NCBI RefSeq assembly: GCF_004104375.1
Contig: NZ_QOVM01000002.1
Span: 1-64,000 of the forward strand
DNA length: 64,000 nt
Source of the DNA: Leeuwenhoekiella aequorea
Lineage (GTDB): Bacteria > Bacteroidota > Bacteroidia > Flavobacteriales > Flavobacteriaceae
Direction of reading: 5' to 3'
Shown here: positions 1 through 8,101 of the stretch, in pieces
Layout of the letters: each line of letters starts with the position of its first letter
Numbering within the stretch: position 1 is the stretch's first letter
Notes under the pieces: model-generated
Database searches by the model: none
Seen by the model: only the letters and a program-made list of their open reading frames with translations
Told to the model about the DNA's origin: nothing
Made by a program: the position numbers and the translations under genes

Positions 1-83
1 GATCTGTAGTTACAGATTTTAGCAAAGGATACGTATGTCTCAAATTTAATGTAGAAAAGAGTTGTTTTTTACCTCAGTTCTTT

Positions 84-96
84 GTTGGGCACAGGC
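84..96. repeat. Left end of cassette-like inverted repeat
   Basis: The 13 bases GTTGGGCACAGGC lie just beyond the stop codon of the HNH gene. Their reverse complement matches bases 2024-2036 (GCTTGTGCCCAAC) at 12 of 13 positions, and the match grows to 15 of 16 when extended to 82-97 against 2023-2038. The two copies enclose exactly the ATPase/HNH gene pair. GTTGGGC fits the GTTRRRY core of integron attC sites. No integrase or transposase lies in the window, so the mobile nature is inferred. Confidence 0.6.
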
Positions 97-98
97 TT

Positions 99-767
99 TT
101 AGTCAAAGTATTGTTCAAAATCAGCTTTCATTACTTCATTTTCTCGAATTATCCATCTTTTGAATGCAGTGAAATTTGATGATTTTTTTAGATGTCTTTT
201 TATATGTGCCAAAAAATTGGCTTTATCATCATCGTCAAATCCATCACTGTAATAGTTGAATAAATATTTTTGAAAGTCACGAATATCTTCTAATATTTTA
301 TTTCTCAAATTACTAGCTTCAATGGTTTTTAGTTTTGTAGTCCCATTAAAAACTGAATTTAATAATTTAGCAGTTGAAAGTGTTGATTGATTTTGGTCTA
401 AAGGTTCAATAGTAACTGTTTCTTTAGGAAACGGTTTCATTGTTATTTTTAGTCTATTTTCAATGTCTTCATTTAAGTCTGTGCAGTCTATGATATCATC
501 ATAGTTATCTAATTTCGTGTTGTTACAATGACTACAAGACCAAAATAGATTCTCCCATTGAAATTTTAAATCATTATTTCCTTTATGAGGTCTAAAATGT
601 TCAATATTTATTGTAACGGGTTCTTTATAACCACAGATGTAGCATTTGTTTTTAAAATCTGTTTTTATTCTATCTAAAACATCACCACATTTGTAATCAC
701 CACTTGCTTTTTCTTTTTCTGTTTCTAAACAATCTGGTGCTGGTTGAGATTTTTCAAAATACACCAT
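99..767 (-). CDS. HNH endonuclease, PtuB-like (Septu-type defence)
   Basis: This 222-residue protein carries a zinc-bound HNH nuclease core. CxxC at residues 42-45 is followed by an IEHFRP motif at 55-60 (catalytic-type His57), a WENL segment at 71-74 and a second CxxC at 78-81 followed by NN. The spacing and the IEHFRP...NL..SC..CN pattern are typical of the PtuB/TIGR02646-type HNH proteins that pair with ABC-type ATPases in Septu and in some retron systems. It starts three bases after the ATPase stop, so the two are almost certainly co-transcribed and probably form one complex that attacks nucleic acid on phage infection. No reverse transcriptase lies between or beside them within the window. 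The nuclease call rests on visible motifs; the Septu assignment is inference from the pairing. Confidence 0.75.
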   Translation of the reverse strand: MVYFEKSQPAPDCLETEKEKASGDYKCGDVLDRIKTDFKNKCYICGYKEPVTINIEHFRPHKGNNDLKFQWENLFWSCSHCNNTKLDNYDDIIDCTDLNEDIENRLKITMKPFPKETVTIEPLDQNQSTLSTAKLLNSVFNGTTKLKTIEASNLRNKILEDIRDFQKYLFNYYSDGFDDDDKANFLAHIKRHLKKSSNFTAFKRWIIRENEVMKADFEQYFD

Positions 768-770
768 AAC

Positions 771-2006
771 TTATTGTTCTTTTTTCTTTTTGGTTAATTC
801 TTTTAAACTTAATTCTTGAAGCTTAACCATTAGTTCATTAGAAAGGTATTTAGGTGAATGTGCAAAATAATTTCTTAAATCAATAAGTGTGATTTTTTGC
901 TTAGGTGTTAAATCTTCTTTTTCGATAAGTTTTTCAAACTCTATAATTTTGCTTTTTATTTCGTCCGAGTACTTATCAGTTTTGAAATAGCTTTCAATTA
1001 ATGCATCATAAGAATAGTTTGATAGGTCAGTAGTAACTATTTTAGTTTCTAAATCACAAATTGTAGCATTGGAAATGGATGATAAAACAAATGGTGAGTG
1101 TGTGGTTACAATGAATTGAATTTTAGGAAAAAAGTCAGTTAAGAATGGAAGTATTTTTTTCTGTAAATCTACGTGAAGGTGAGTTTCAATTTCATCAATT
1201 ATTACTATGCCTTCTAAATCGTAAGACTTAACATTATGTGCTTCCATTCTCAATATTAATTCCGAAACAATACTTATAATAGCTGAATACCCGTCTGAAA
1301 GGTTATTAAAATTGAACGGTTCGATTTCATTTGTAATAATTTCAAAATTATAAGATTTTCTATCAAATTTTAGTTTCAACTTTTCGAAATCAAAAATATA
1401 CTGAAGGCGATTTTCGAATCTTTTAAACCATTCATCAATTTTATGAACAGTATCCATTTCATTGTCATCTCGAGCAAATGACCTATCAGCTTTTAGATTA
1501 ACTAAATATTGAATAAAATTGGTGTTTACTTTATCTGATAGTCTATATTTTTTCTTTAATTCAAGTTTATTTATACCTTTCGGAATGCTAAGGTTACTTA
1601 ATCTCTTTGAGTCAAAAAAAGCGAGTAAAAATTCTCCACTTTGACATTTATTAGATATTGTCATAGTTTCAGAAGAAAACTTTATTTCAGTTCCACCAAA
1701 GTTAGAAAGCCATTGTTCAACACTTTTAATATTGTTTTGTATTGTTAGAGTTTGGTTTTTATCAGTTTGAGTTGTTATTTGGCGTTTTAATTGTTCTAAA
1801 TAATTAATTTGTCCTTGTAAGCTTTTAAAATTTCCATCATCTATTTTTGATAAATATTTGTTTAATTCTAACAGTAGACTTGTTTTACCACTTCCATTTT
1901 TTCCTGTTAAAATTAAATGTTGTCTTTGTTCAGAGGACAGAGGAATATTGAAATTTTTTAGATTTCTTGATGAATTTATTTTTATTTCAGTTATAAAATT
2001 CTCCAT
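771..2006 (-). CDS. ABC/AAA-type ATPase, PtuA-like (Septu-type defence)
   Basis: The open frame extends to 2063, but the upstream part crosses the conserved repeat end, so the ATG at 2006 (reading MENFITEIKI) is chosen; this gives 411 residues. Walker A GKNGSGKT is at residues 35-42, an ABC-like signature LSDGYSA at 236-242, Walker B with IVIIDEIE near 267-274 and a His-switch TTHSPF near 301-306. These belong to the AAA_21/RecF-like ATPases. There is no transmembrane segment and no visible TOPRIM domain, which argues against an OLD nuclease. It precedes the HNH gene in a two-gene operon, the order known for ptuA-ptuB. The likely role is an ATP-controlled sensor or regulator of the HNH partner. 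OLD-like or generic AAA_21 defence ATPases remain alternatives. Confidence 0.72.
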   Translation of the reverse strand: MENFITEIKINSSRNLKNFNIPLSSEQRQHLILTGKNGSGKTSLLLELNKYLSKIDDGNFKSLQGQINYLEQLKRQITTQTDKNQTLTIQNNIKSVEQWLSNFGGTEIKFSSETMTISNKCQSGEFLLAFFDSKRLSNLSIPKGINKLELKKKYRLSDKVNTNFIQYLVNLKADRSFARDDNEMDTVHKIDEWFKRFENRLQYIFDFEKLKLKFDRKSYNFEIITNEIEPFNFNNLSDGYSAIISIVSELILRMEAHNVKSYDLEGIVIIDEIETHLHVDLQKKILPFLTDFFPKIQFIVTTHSPFVLSSISNATICDLETKIVTTDLSNYSYDALIESYFKTDKYSDEIKSKIIEFEKLIEKEDLTPKQKITLIDLRNYFAHSPKYLSNELMVKLQELSLKELTKKKKEQ

Positions 2007-2023
2007 TTTATTATTTTTTTTCA

Positions 2024-2079
2024 GCTTGTGCCCAACAATTGGATATGTGTACATGGTACACATATATCCATTTTATAAA
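2024..2079. repeat. Right cassette end with hairpin (attC-like)
   Basis: GCTTGTGCCCAAC at 2024-2036 is the inverted partner of 84-96. It is followed at once by an imperfect palindrome: ATATGTGTAC at 43-52 of this 2000 block (2043-2052) pairs perfectly with GTACACATAT at 2056-2065 around a three-base loop, flanked by TTGG and CCA. A GCCCAAC box followed by a hairpin is the architecture of an attC recombination site, but the expected distal GTTRRRY box is degenerate here (TATAAAC at 2073-2079). The hairpin may also serve the promoter or leader of the ATPase gene. Confidence 0.45.
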
Positions 2080-2291
2080 CTTAGTTTTAAACGCTTGTAA
2101 CTAGTTGTAAATACTTACAAATACGTTCTAAAATTAAATGTAGCGAATATTTAGATACCTAGTTTATAGATCTCCGTAAATAGTACAAAGTTTCAATTTA
2201 TTTATAAAATATTTTTGGGCAATCACGGTGTCCTATATGAAAATTAAAAGTATTAATGTTGTTTGCTTTTCGCAACACTTATAACAGGTAT

Positions 2292-2334
2292 AAAAAAACA
2301 GCCTCGAAGATCTAATCTTCGAGGCTGTTTTTTT
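2292..2334. terminator. Bidirectional rho-independent terminator
   Basis: AACAGCCTCGAAGA and TCTTCGAGGCTGTT form a perfect 14-base-pair stem around a five-base loop, with an A-run before and a T-run after. It ends the minus-strand ABC transporter transcript and also insulates the cassette. The rest of 2007-2363 is AT-rich and shows no gene. Confidence 0.85.
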
Positions 2335-2363
2335 AAATCTAGTACAATTGATAATTAAATATT

Positions 2364-4187
2364 TTATTCAAAAGACTGCATATCTACCAGTTTTTTATAA
2401 GTACCGTTTAAAGCTAATAATTCTTGATGTTTGCCTTGTTCTACGATCTTTCCTTTATTCATTACGATAATTTCATCGGCATTCTGTATAGTAGATAAGC
2501 GGTGTGCAATTACAATTGATGTACGATTCATCATCATATTTTCAAGTGCTTTTTGCACCAGTCGCTCACTTTCAGTATCTAGAGCAGAGGTTGCTTCATC
2601 CAGAATCATAATAGGAGGGTTTTTAAGAACCGCTCTGGCAATAGAAAGACGCTGCTTTTGACCACCACTTAATTTGTTTCCGCTATCCCCGATGTTGGTA
2701 TCTAGTCTAAGTGGTAATTCTGCTACAAACTCCCAGGCATTAGCAATTTTAAGCGCATCTATCACTTCTTCATCGCTAGCGTCTGGCTTTCCTAGTAAAA
2801 TGTTATTTCGTACCGTATCGTTGAAAAGAATAGAGTCCTGGGTTACCAATCCCATTTGAGCGCGTACCGAATTTTTTGTAAGGTCTTTTAAATCTATCCC
2901 GTCAAGCTTTATCGCTCCTTCATTTACATCATAAAAACGAGTAACCAGATTGGCTATTGTACTTTTTCCGCTACCACTTTGCCCTACTAAGGCTACGGTT
3001 TTGCCTTTAGGTATTACTGCACTAAAATTTGAAAGTACCGGCTCATCTTCATAGCTAAATGTGATGTTTTCAATGTGTACCGATTCTGAAAAATCTGCTG
3101 CAACTTGTGCGTTTGGTTTGTCTTTAATTGTTGTTTCCGTATTAAGTACAGATAAAATACGTTCTGCCGCTGCATTTCCTTTTTTAACGCTATACGACGC
3201 CTTGCTTATTTGCTTTGCCGGTGTAAGTATCTGGTATGATAAACCTAGAAAGGCTATAAATTGAGATGCTTCGAGCGTATTTTCTATTAGTACCATTTGC
3301 CCTCCAAACCATAGAATAATCACAATTACAAAAATTCCTAAAAACTCACTTGTTGGAGATGCGAGATTTTGACGATTTACAAGACTATTTAATATCGAAT
3401 TTAAGCGGCCGGTACTTGATCTAAATTTAGCTCTAAACTGATTTTCCCCGTTAAATCCTTTTATAATTTTTAAGCTGGACAGGGTTTCTTCTACAATCGA
3501 TAAAAAAGTGCTGTTTTCTTCTTGTGCATTATTTGATTTTCGCTTGAGCGATTTTCCTATACGTGAAATAATTATACCCGAAATAGGTAAAAACACAAAA
3601 ACAAATAAGGTAAGTTTTGGACTTATTATAACCATTGCTATAATCGTAAAAATAATAGTCAAAGGTTCACGTACTACCATTTCTAAAATAGATAAGAAAG
3701 AATGTTCTACCTCATTTACATCTGCAGTAATTCTCGAAATAGTATCTCCCTTTCTTTTTTCTGAAAAGTAGGAGATAGGTAGCTCCAGTAACTTATCATA
3801 AATCGCATCACGTACATCACGCATTACGCCATTACGCAAAAAGGTAATAAAGAAAGTTGCCAGGTAACCAAAAATATTTTTAAGGAAAAACAGGATGACC
3901 ACAATTGCACATATAAAAACCAGTGCCGAAAGTTCGTTATCTGCAACACGCTCACTTACGTTATAGTAAAAGTAATTTACCGCATAATCCTTTGCAGAGC
4001 CCCAACCCTCCCAAACCGGAAGGATAGTAACGCGCTTGCTTTTATCAAAAAGAATTTCGATAACCGGGATTAGTGCTAAAAATGATAAGGTGCTAAAAAT
4101 AGCGTAAAGTATATTACAAATGATATTAAGAAACGCAAAGCGCTTGTAGGGAATGGCAAATTGTAATATTTGTTTGAAGTAATTCAT
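2364..4187 (-). CDS. ABC transporter, fused permease/ATPase (MsbA-like)
   Basis: This 607-residue half-transporter has an exporter-type transmembrane domain (hydrophobic helices between about residues 15 and 325) followed by an ATPase domain. Walker A GQSGSGKS is at 402-409, the LSGGQ signature at 506-510 and Walker B IMILDEATSALD from 526, followed by the H-loop in IVIAHRLST. The layout is that of MsbA/MDR-type exporters, which act as homodimers in the inner membrane and move lipids or hydrophobic compounds outward. Substrate cannot be read from the sequence; lipid A-core flipping is only one possibility. It is a single gene ended by the terminator at 2292-2334. The ATG at 4187 is the natural start. 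Confidence 0.9.
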   Translation of the reverse strand: MNYFKQILQFAIPYKRFAFLNIICNILYAIFSTLSFLALIPVIEILFDKSKRVTILPVWEGWGSAKDYAVNYFYYNVSERVADNELSALVFICAIVVILFFLKNIFGYLATFFITFLRNGVMRDVRDAIYDKLLELPISYFSEKRKGDTISRITADVNEVEHSFLSILEMVVREPLTIIFTIIAMVIISPKLTLFVFVFLPISGIIISRIGKSLKRKSNNAQEENSTFLSIVEETLSSLKIIKGFNGENQFRAKFRSSTGRLNSILNSLVNRQNLASPTSEFLGIFVIVIILWFGGQMVLIENTLEASQFIAFLGLSYQILTPAKQISKASYSVKKGNAAAERILSVLNTETTIKDKPNAQVAADFSESVHIENITFSYEDEPVLSNFSAVIPKGKTVALVGQSGSGKSTIANLVTRFYDVNEGAIKLDGIDLKDLTKNSVRAQMGLVTQDSILFNDTVRNNILLGKPDASDEEVIDALKIANAWEFVAELPLRLDTNIGDSGNKLSGGQKQRLSIARAVLKNPPIMILDEATSALDTESERLVQKALENMMMNRTSIVIAHRLSTIQNADEIIVMNKGKIVEQGKHQELLALNGTYKKLVDMQSFE

Positions 4188-4230
4188 AGAGCTCTGGAGC
4201 TTGTGAAATTTAATATCTATTCTTAATTAT

Positions 4231-4264
4231 AAATCCACCAGTGATTTCAAATACTGGTGGATTT
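4231..4264. terminator. Inverted repeat, possible terminator after pgm
   Basis: AAATCCACCAGT and ACTGGTGGATTT form a perfect 12-base-pair stem around a ten-base loop between the phosphoglucomutase stop and the ABC transporter start. The T-run on the minus strand is short and interrupted, so termination may be partial. Confidence 0.5.
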
Positions 4265-4294
4265 AAATGATTAGCTAAATGATTTGATAACCTT

Positions 4295-6013
4295 TTACAG
4301 ACCTAATTCTTTACGAATTCCTGCTATTTTATTATCAAGTCTTTTTTCTGTTTGTTCTAAATCTTCCAGACTGTCTGCCGTATCATTTACACTAATGTAA
4401 AATTTAATCTTAGGCTCTGTACCACTTGGTCTGGCTGCTATACGCGAACCTTTATCTGTATGGTAAACCAGAACGTTAGATTTAGGTATTTCAATATCTG
4501 TAGAACTCCCAGTATTTACTTTTAATGATTTTGAACTTGCATAATCATCTATTTGTACAATACGTTCTCCAATTATTGTTGTCAACGGATTTTCACGCAG
4601 ATTTATCATTGTTTTTTTAATCTCTTCTGCTCCAGATATTCCTTTCTTAACCAATGAGGTAAGATCTTCTTTGTAAAACCCGTGATTTACATATAAATCT
4701 TGTAATTTTTTATAAAATGACGAACCTTCACTTTTTGCTTTAGTCAAAATCTCACAAGCAAGTAGGGTAGCAGTTACCGCATCCTTATCGCGTACAAAAT
4801 CGCCTACCATATAGCCAAAACTCTCTTCACCACCACCTATAAAATGTTGGTTAGGGTGATCTTTAATCATTTTAGCAATCCATTTAAAACCGGTAAGCCC
4901 TAGTTTACATTCTACATCATAGGATTTTGCTAATACCTCCATCATAGGTGTAGAAACAATTGTAGAGCCTATAAATTCGGTGCCATTTGCTTTGTTATGT
5001 TCAAAGTAGTTGTTGAGTAAAAAGTCGGTCATAACAACCATAGTCTGGTTTCCGTTAAGTAAAACCAGTTTCCCAGAATTATCACGAACAGCAATACCCA
5101 GACGATCACAATCAGGATCTGTACCTATTACTATATCTGCATTTTTTTCTTCAGCAAGATCCATTGCCATTTTAAGGGCTTCTGGCTCTTCTGGGTTCGG
5201 TGATTTAACCGTAGGAAAATTACCATTTGGCTCACGCTGTTCTTCTACAACGTGTACATTTTTATAACCGGCTTGTTCTAGAACATCAGGAATTATTGTT
5301 ACCGAAGTACCATGTAACGGCGTAAAAACGATTGTTACATCATCACGGTGCTTATCAAGTTCAGAGAAGCTTCCATTTTCTAATGAAGCTTCAATAAAAG
5401 CCTGATCAACTTCTTTATCTATGTAGGTGATATGCTCCTTTTTTGCTGAAAAGTTAACTGCGCTATAATCGAGTTCTTCGATACGCGCAACGATTTCAGA
5501 ATCTTGTGGTGGCACCAGCTGTCCTCCATCTTGCCAGTACACTTTATAACCATTGTATTCTGGCGGATTATGACTTGCCGTAAGTACGATACCACAATGG
5601 CAATCTAAGTGTTTAACCGCAAAGCTTAATTCTGGAGTAGGTCTTAAATCACTAAATAGAAATACTTTTATATCATTTGCAGAAAAAACATCTGCAACAA
5701 CCTGAGCAAGTTCTTTACTATTGTTACGGCAATCATAAGCAATAGCAACTTTTGGAGTCTCGTTAGGAAAAGACATTTTTAAATAATCAGATAAGCCTTG
5801 TGTATTTTTTCCTAATGTATATTTATTGATTCGGTTTGTACCTACGCCCATAATACCGCGCATTCCTCCCGTACCAAATTCTAGATTTTTATAAAAACTC
5901 TCATTTAAGTCTTCGCTGTTATTCGCTATTAACTTTTTTACTTCCTCTTGAGTGGTTGCGTCAAAGGTTGGAGATAACCATGCCTCCGCTTTCGCAGTAA
6001 TTTCAGGATTCAT
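4295..6013 (-). CDS. Phosphoglucomutase/phosphomannomutase family protein
   Basis: The protein (572 residues from the ATG at 6013) interconverts sugar 1- and 6-phosphates in the cytoplasm, feeding glycan precursors or glycogen-like pools. Counted from that ATG, the phospho-serine loop TASHNPP lies at 145-151 with Ser147, the metal-binding DPDCDR at 299-304, the sugar-binding GGGEESFGY at about 393-401, and the phosphate-binding RPSGTEPK near the C-terminus. The length matches the long PGM2-like group rather than the 450-residue ManB group. A TTG at 6022 would add three residues, but a TATTTTTG promoter element sits so close (6039-6046) that the ATG is preferred. Glucose versus mannose specificity cannot be decided. 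Confidence 0.92.
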   Translation of the reverse strand: MNPEITAKAEAWLSPTFDATTQEEVKKLIANNSEDLNESFYKNLEFGTGGMRGIMGVGTNRINKYTLGKNTQGLSDYLKMSFPNETPKVAIAYDCRNNSKELAQVVADVFSANDIKVFLFSDLRPTPELSFAVKHLDCHCGIVLTASHNPPEYNGYKVYWQDGGQLVPPQDSEIVARIEELDYSAVNFSAKKEHITYIDKEVDQAFIEASLENGSFSELDKHRDDVTIVFTPLHGTSVTIIPDVLEQAGYKNVHVVEEQREPNGNFPTVKSPNPEEPEALKMAMDLAEEKNADIVIGTDPDCDRLGIAVRDNSGKLVLLNGNQTMVVMTDFLLNNYFEHNKANGTEFIGSTIVSTPMMEVLAKSYDVECKLGLTGFKWIAKMIKDHPNQHFIGGGEESFGYMVGDFVRDKDAVTATLLACEILTKAKSEGSSFYKKLQDLYVNHGFYKEDLTSLVKKGISGAEEIKKTMINLRENPLTTIIGERIVQIDDYASSKSLKVNTGSSTDIEIPKSNVLVYHTDKGSRIAARPSGTEPKIKFYISVNDTADSLEDLEQTEKRLDNKIAGIRKELGL

Positions 6014-6038
6014 AGTGCGCAATTAATTAGTTTAAATT

Positions 6039-6046
6039 CAAAAATA
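6039..6046 (-). promoter_or_regulatory. Candidate -7 element for phosphoglucomutase
   Basis: On the minus strand this reads TATTTTTG, a match to the Bacteroidota -7 consensus TAnnTTTG, about 25 bases upstream of the chosen ATG. No clear TTG is present at the expected -33 distance, so the call is moderate. Confidence 0.4.
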
Positions 6047-6072
6047 GTCATTTCGATTAACGTACACTTTAC

Positions 6073-7020
6073 TTAAAATCCCTTTTTATCTTTTATAAGA
6101 TATCTGGGTCTTTCATTTTTTGTACGCTGTAAAAGTTCGCCAAGAAATCCGGCGATAAAGAGTTGCATACCTATAATCATACTGGTAAGTGCAACATAAA
6201 ACTGGGGGCGCTGTGTTAATAAACGAGCTGTAGTATTTATAAATAATTTATCGATACCTAAATAGGCTAGAAGGCCAAAACCTATTAAAAACATAATGGC
6301 TCCAAGTGTACCAAATAAATGCATAGGTCGTTTGGCAAAATGGGTTACAAACCAGATCGTTAATAAGTCTAGAAACCCTTTTATAAACCGGTCTGTGCCA
6401 AATTTTGTTTGGCCATATTTGCGAGCTTGGTGCTGTACTGTCTTTTCGGTAATATTTGTAAAGCCTGCATTTTTTGCGAGTAAAGGAATATAGCGGTGCA
6501 TATCGCCATATACATCTATATTTTTCACGACTTCGTTGCGGTATGCTTTTAAACCACAATTAAAATCATGTAATTGGAGTCCGCTGGTTTTACGGGCAGC
6601 AGCATTAAATAATTTTGACGGAAGATTTTTTGCTAATACAGAATCGTATCTCTTTTTTTTCCATCCTGAAACAATATCGTATCCCTCTTCACTCACCAGC
6701 CTATAAAGTTCTGGTATCTCGTCTGGACTATCTTGAAGATCGGCATCCATAGTAATTACCACGTCACCTTCTACGGCAAGAAAGCCAGCATTTAATGCCT
6801 GGCTTTTGCCATAGTTTCTGTTAAAACGTAATCCTTTAATGTTGGGATTGCTTTCTGAAAGTTCTTCAATGAGTTGCCAAGAACCATCTGTACTACCATC
6901 ATCTATAAATAGAAGCTCATACGTTAATTGCTCTGAAGTAATAACTTTTAAAAGCCAGTTATAAAGCTCTTGTATAGATTCTTTTTCGTTAAGAAGAGGT
7001 ATAACTACCGATAGTTGCAT
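6073..7020 (-). CDS. Family 2 glycosyltransferase, membrane-anchored
   Basis: The 315-residue protein has a GT-A fold at residues 1-230: VVIPLLNE at the N-terminus, DDGSTDGS at 40-47 for nucleotide-sugar binding and the metal-binding DAD at 92-94. Two hydrophobic helices near 232-256 and 272-298 anchor it. This arrangement is that of DPM1/ArnC/GtrB-like enzymes, which transfer a sugar from a nucleotide donor to a polyprenyl-phosphate carrier at the inner membrane. The sugar is not predictable. It starts six bases after the DUF4199 gene ends, so the two are probably one operon. Confidence 0.88.
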   Translation of the reverse strand: MQLSVVIPLLNEKESIQELYNWLLKVITSEQLTYELLFIDDGSTDGSWQLIEELSESNPNIKGLRFNRNYGKSQALNAGFLAVEGDVVITMDADLQDSPDEIPELYRLVSEEGYDIVSGWKKKRYDSVLAKNLPSKLFNAAARKTSGLQLHDFNCGLKAYRNEVVKNIDVYGDMHRYIPLLAKNAGFTNITEKTVQHQARKYGQTKFGTDRFIKGFLDLLTIWFVTHFAKRPMHLFGTLGAIMFLIGFGLLAYLGIDKLFINTTARLLTQRPQFYVALTSMIIGMQLFIAGFLGELLQRTKNERPRYLIKDKKGF

Positions 7021-7026
7021 ACTGTA

Positions 7027-7557
7027 TTAATCTTGATATGGATTCTCTTTTTTAAGTACGAGACCGCTTATAAGTGATATTATGAAACCAAAAAAGATAC
7101 CACCCACAATTTGAAATGACGATTGTACCCAAGGACGCGCAAAATTACTCGCCATAGCAAGACCTTGCTCTATTTGTGCATCGGTCATATTAGGTGATTG
7201 CTCGATCATCGCTTCACGTTGCTTTTCTACAATTTGATCTACTAATCCTGGCTCAATAAAAGTTAAGAAGATAAAGTTATAAACAGCAGCTATAAGTGCA
7301 CCGGTAATCGCTATACCTACACCCACTTTTAAAGCTTCTTTAAAACTCATATAACCGCCATTCCCATTCTTATAAACTTTTTGACCGTACACGATCATAC
7401 CTATCATAATAGCAAAACCTATTACAGCCGTAATCCAATTTTGATCGAGTAGGCTATTAGTAATATAAAGAATAACAGCTTGTATTATAGATAATACACC
7501 TAGTAAGGTTCCATAAGTTAAAGCGACTTTACCTGTAGTTTGTTTTTGATCGTTCAT
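7027..7557 (-). CDS. DUF4199 domain membrane protein
   Basis: This 176-residue protein has four hydrophobic segments (about 12-32, 38-58, 82-104 and 145-168) and a charged loop before the last one, matching the DUF4199 family common in Bacteroidota. The function of the family is unknown. The short spacing to the downstream glycosyltransferase suggests that the two act at the same membrane site, for example in cell-envelope glycan synthesis, but this is inference from position only. Confidence 0.8.
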   Translation of the reverse strand: MNDQKQTTGKVALTYGTLLGVLSIIQAVILYITNSLLDQNWITAVIGFAIMIGMIVYGQKVYKNGNGGYMSFKEALKVGVGIAITGALIAAVYNFIFLTFIEPGLVDQIVEKQREAMIEQSPNMTDAQIEQGLAMASNFARPWVQSSFQIVGGIFFGFIISLISGLVLKKENPYQD

Positions 7558-7700
7558 CTTGGTTAAGATTTAAGTTTGTAAAAGTAAGTATTAGGTATAT
7601 ATAGACCTATATTTTTAATAACTCATAAGTAGTTATTAATTGCTTAATGTTACATTTAGAATCTTTTTTAAAGAAAAGATAAATATTATTGAAAATAGGC

Positions 7701-7730
7701 TTGTTAGATTATAAATTATTTCTAAATTTG
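7701..7730 (+). promoter_or_regulatory. Bacteroidota-type promoter of rpmE2
   Basis: TTG at 7701-7703 and TAAATTTG at 7723-7730 are separated by 19 bases, an exact fit to the Bacteroidota -33/-7 promoter. Transcription would start near 7737 and leave a leader of about 30 bases before the ATG at 7767. It also rules out the longer reading frame that begins at 7689 inside the promoter. Confidence 0.8.
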
Positions 7731-7766
7731 CACCTCAAAATTCAGCAGATTTTAAAGCATTTTACG

Positions 7767-8018
7767 ATGAAAAAAGAGATACATCCAGAAAATTTTAGAG
7801 TAGTAGCATTTAAAGACATGTCTAACGATGATGTGTTTTTAACTAAATCTACTGCCAATACAAAAGAAACAATTGAAGTAGAAGGTGAAGTTTACCCATT
7901 GGTAAAACTGGAGATTTCAAGATCATCACACCCATTTTACACCGGTAAATCTAAATTAGTAGATACTGCTGGTCGTATTGACAAGTTCAAGAACAAATAC
8001 AAGAAATTCGCTAAGTAA
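7767..8018 (+). CDS. rpmE2: 50S ribosomal protein L31 type B
   Basis: The 83-residue product starts [10 protein letters not shown] and contains the FYTGKSK segment and a Lys-rich C-terminus typical of L31. It has no cysteine at all, so it is the zinc-free form, with the length of the type B group. It binds the large ribosomal subunit near the central protuberance and bridges the subunits. The open frame extends 26 codons upstream, but that part overlaps the promoter and has no family similarity. The gene is monocistronic, with its own promoter and terminator. Confidence 0.96.
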   Translation: MKKEIHPENFRVVAFKDMSNDDVFLTKSTANTKETIEVEGEVYPLVKLEISRSSHPFYTGKSKLVDTAGRIDKFKNKYKKFAK

Positions 8019-8040
8019 GCGATTTCATAAAGTATATAGA

Positions 8041-8073
8041 AAAAGCCTTTGCAATTTTTGCAAAGGCTTTTTT
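8041..8073 (+). terminator. Terminator of rpmE2
   Basis: AAAGCCTTTGCA and TGCAAAGGCTTT form a 12-base-pair stem around a short loop, followed by a T-run. Because the upstream A-run mirrors the T-run it can also stop the convergent DUF6095/murQ transcript. Confidence 0.85.
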
Positions 8074-8101
8074 ATTTGTCAATTTATTAGAAATTTGGCT
8101 T

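Noticed and set aside
1-16. ATCTGTA/TACAGAT palindrome at the window edge as a second attC arm
   Set aside because: The stem is short, 68 bases away from the GTTGGGC box, and the flanking sequence is cut by the window edge.
99-2006. Retron system with PtuAB effectors
   Set aside because: No reverse transcriptase gene or msr/msd-like region occurs in the window next to the pair. A part beyond base 1 cannot be excluded.
84-2036. Inverted ends as terminal repeats of an insertion sequence
   Set aside because: No transposase or target-site duplication was seen; the boxes fit attC cores better than IS ends.
1858-2100. Plus-strand frame opposite the ATPase start, 80 residues
   Set aside because: It lies antisense to the ATPase gene and the cassette end, with low-complexity hydrophobic sequence and no family features.
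6248-6559. Minus-strand frame of 103 residues inside the glycosyltransferase gene
   Set aside because: It is a shadow in another frame of a well-supported GT2 gene and has no coherent domain.
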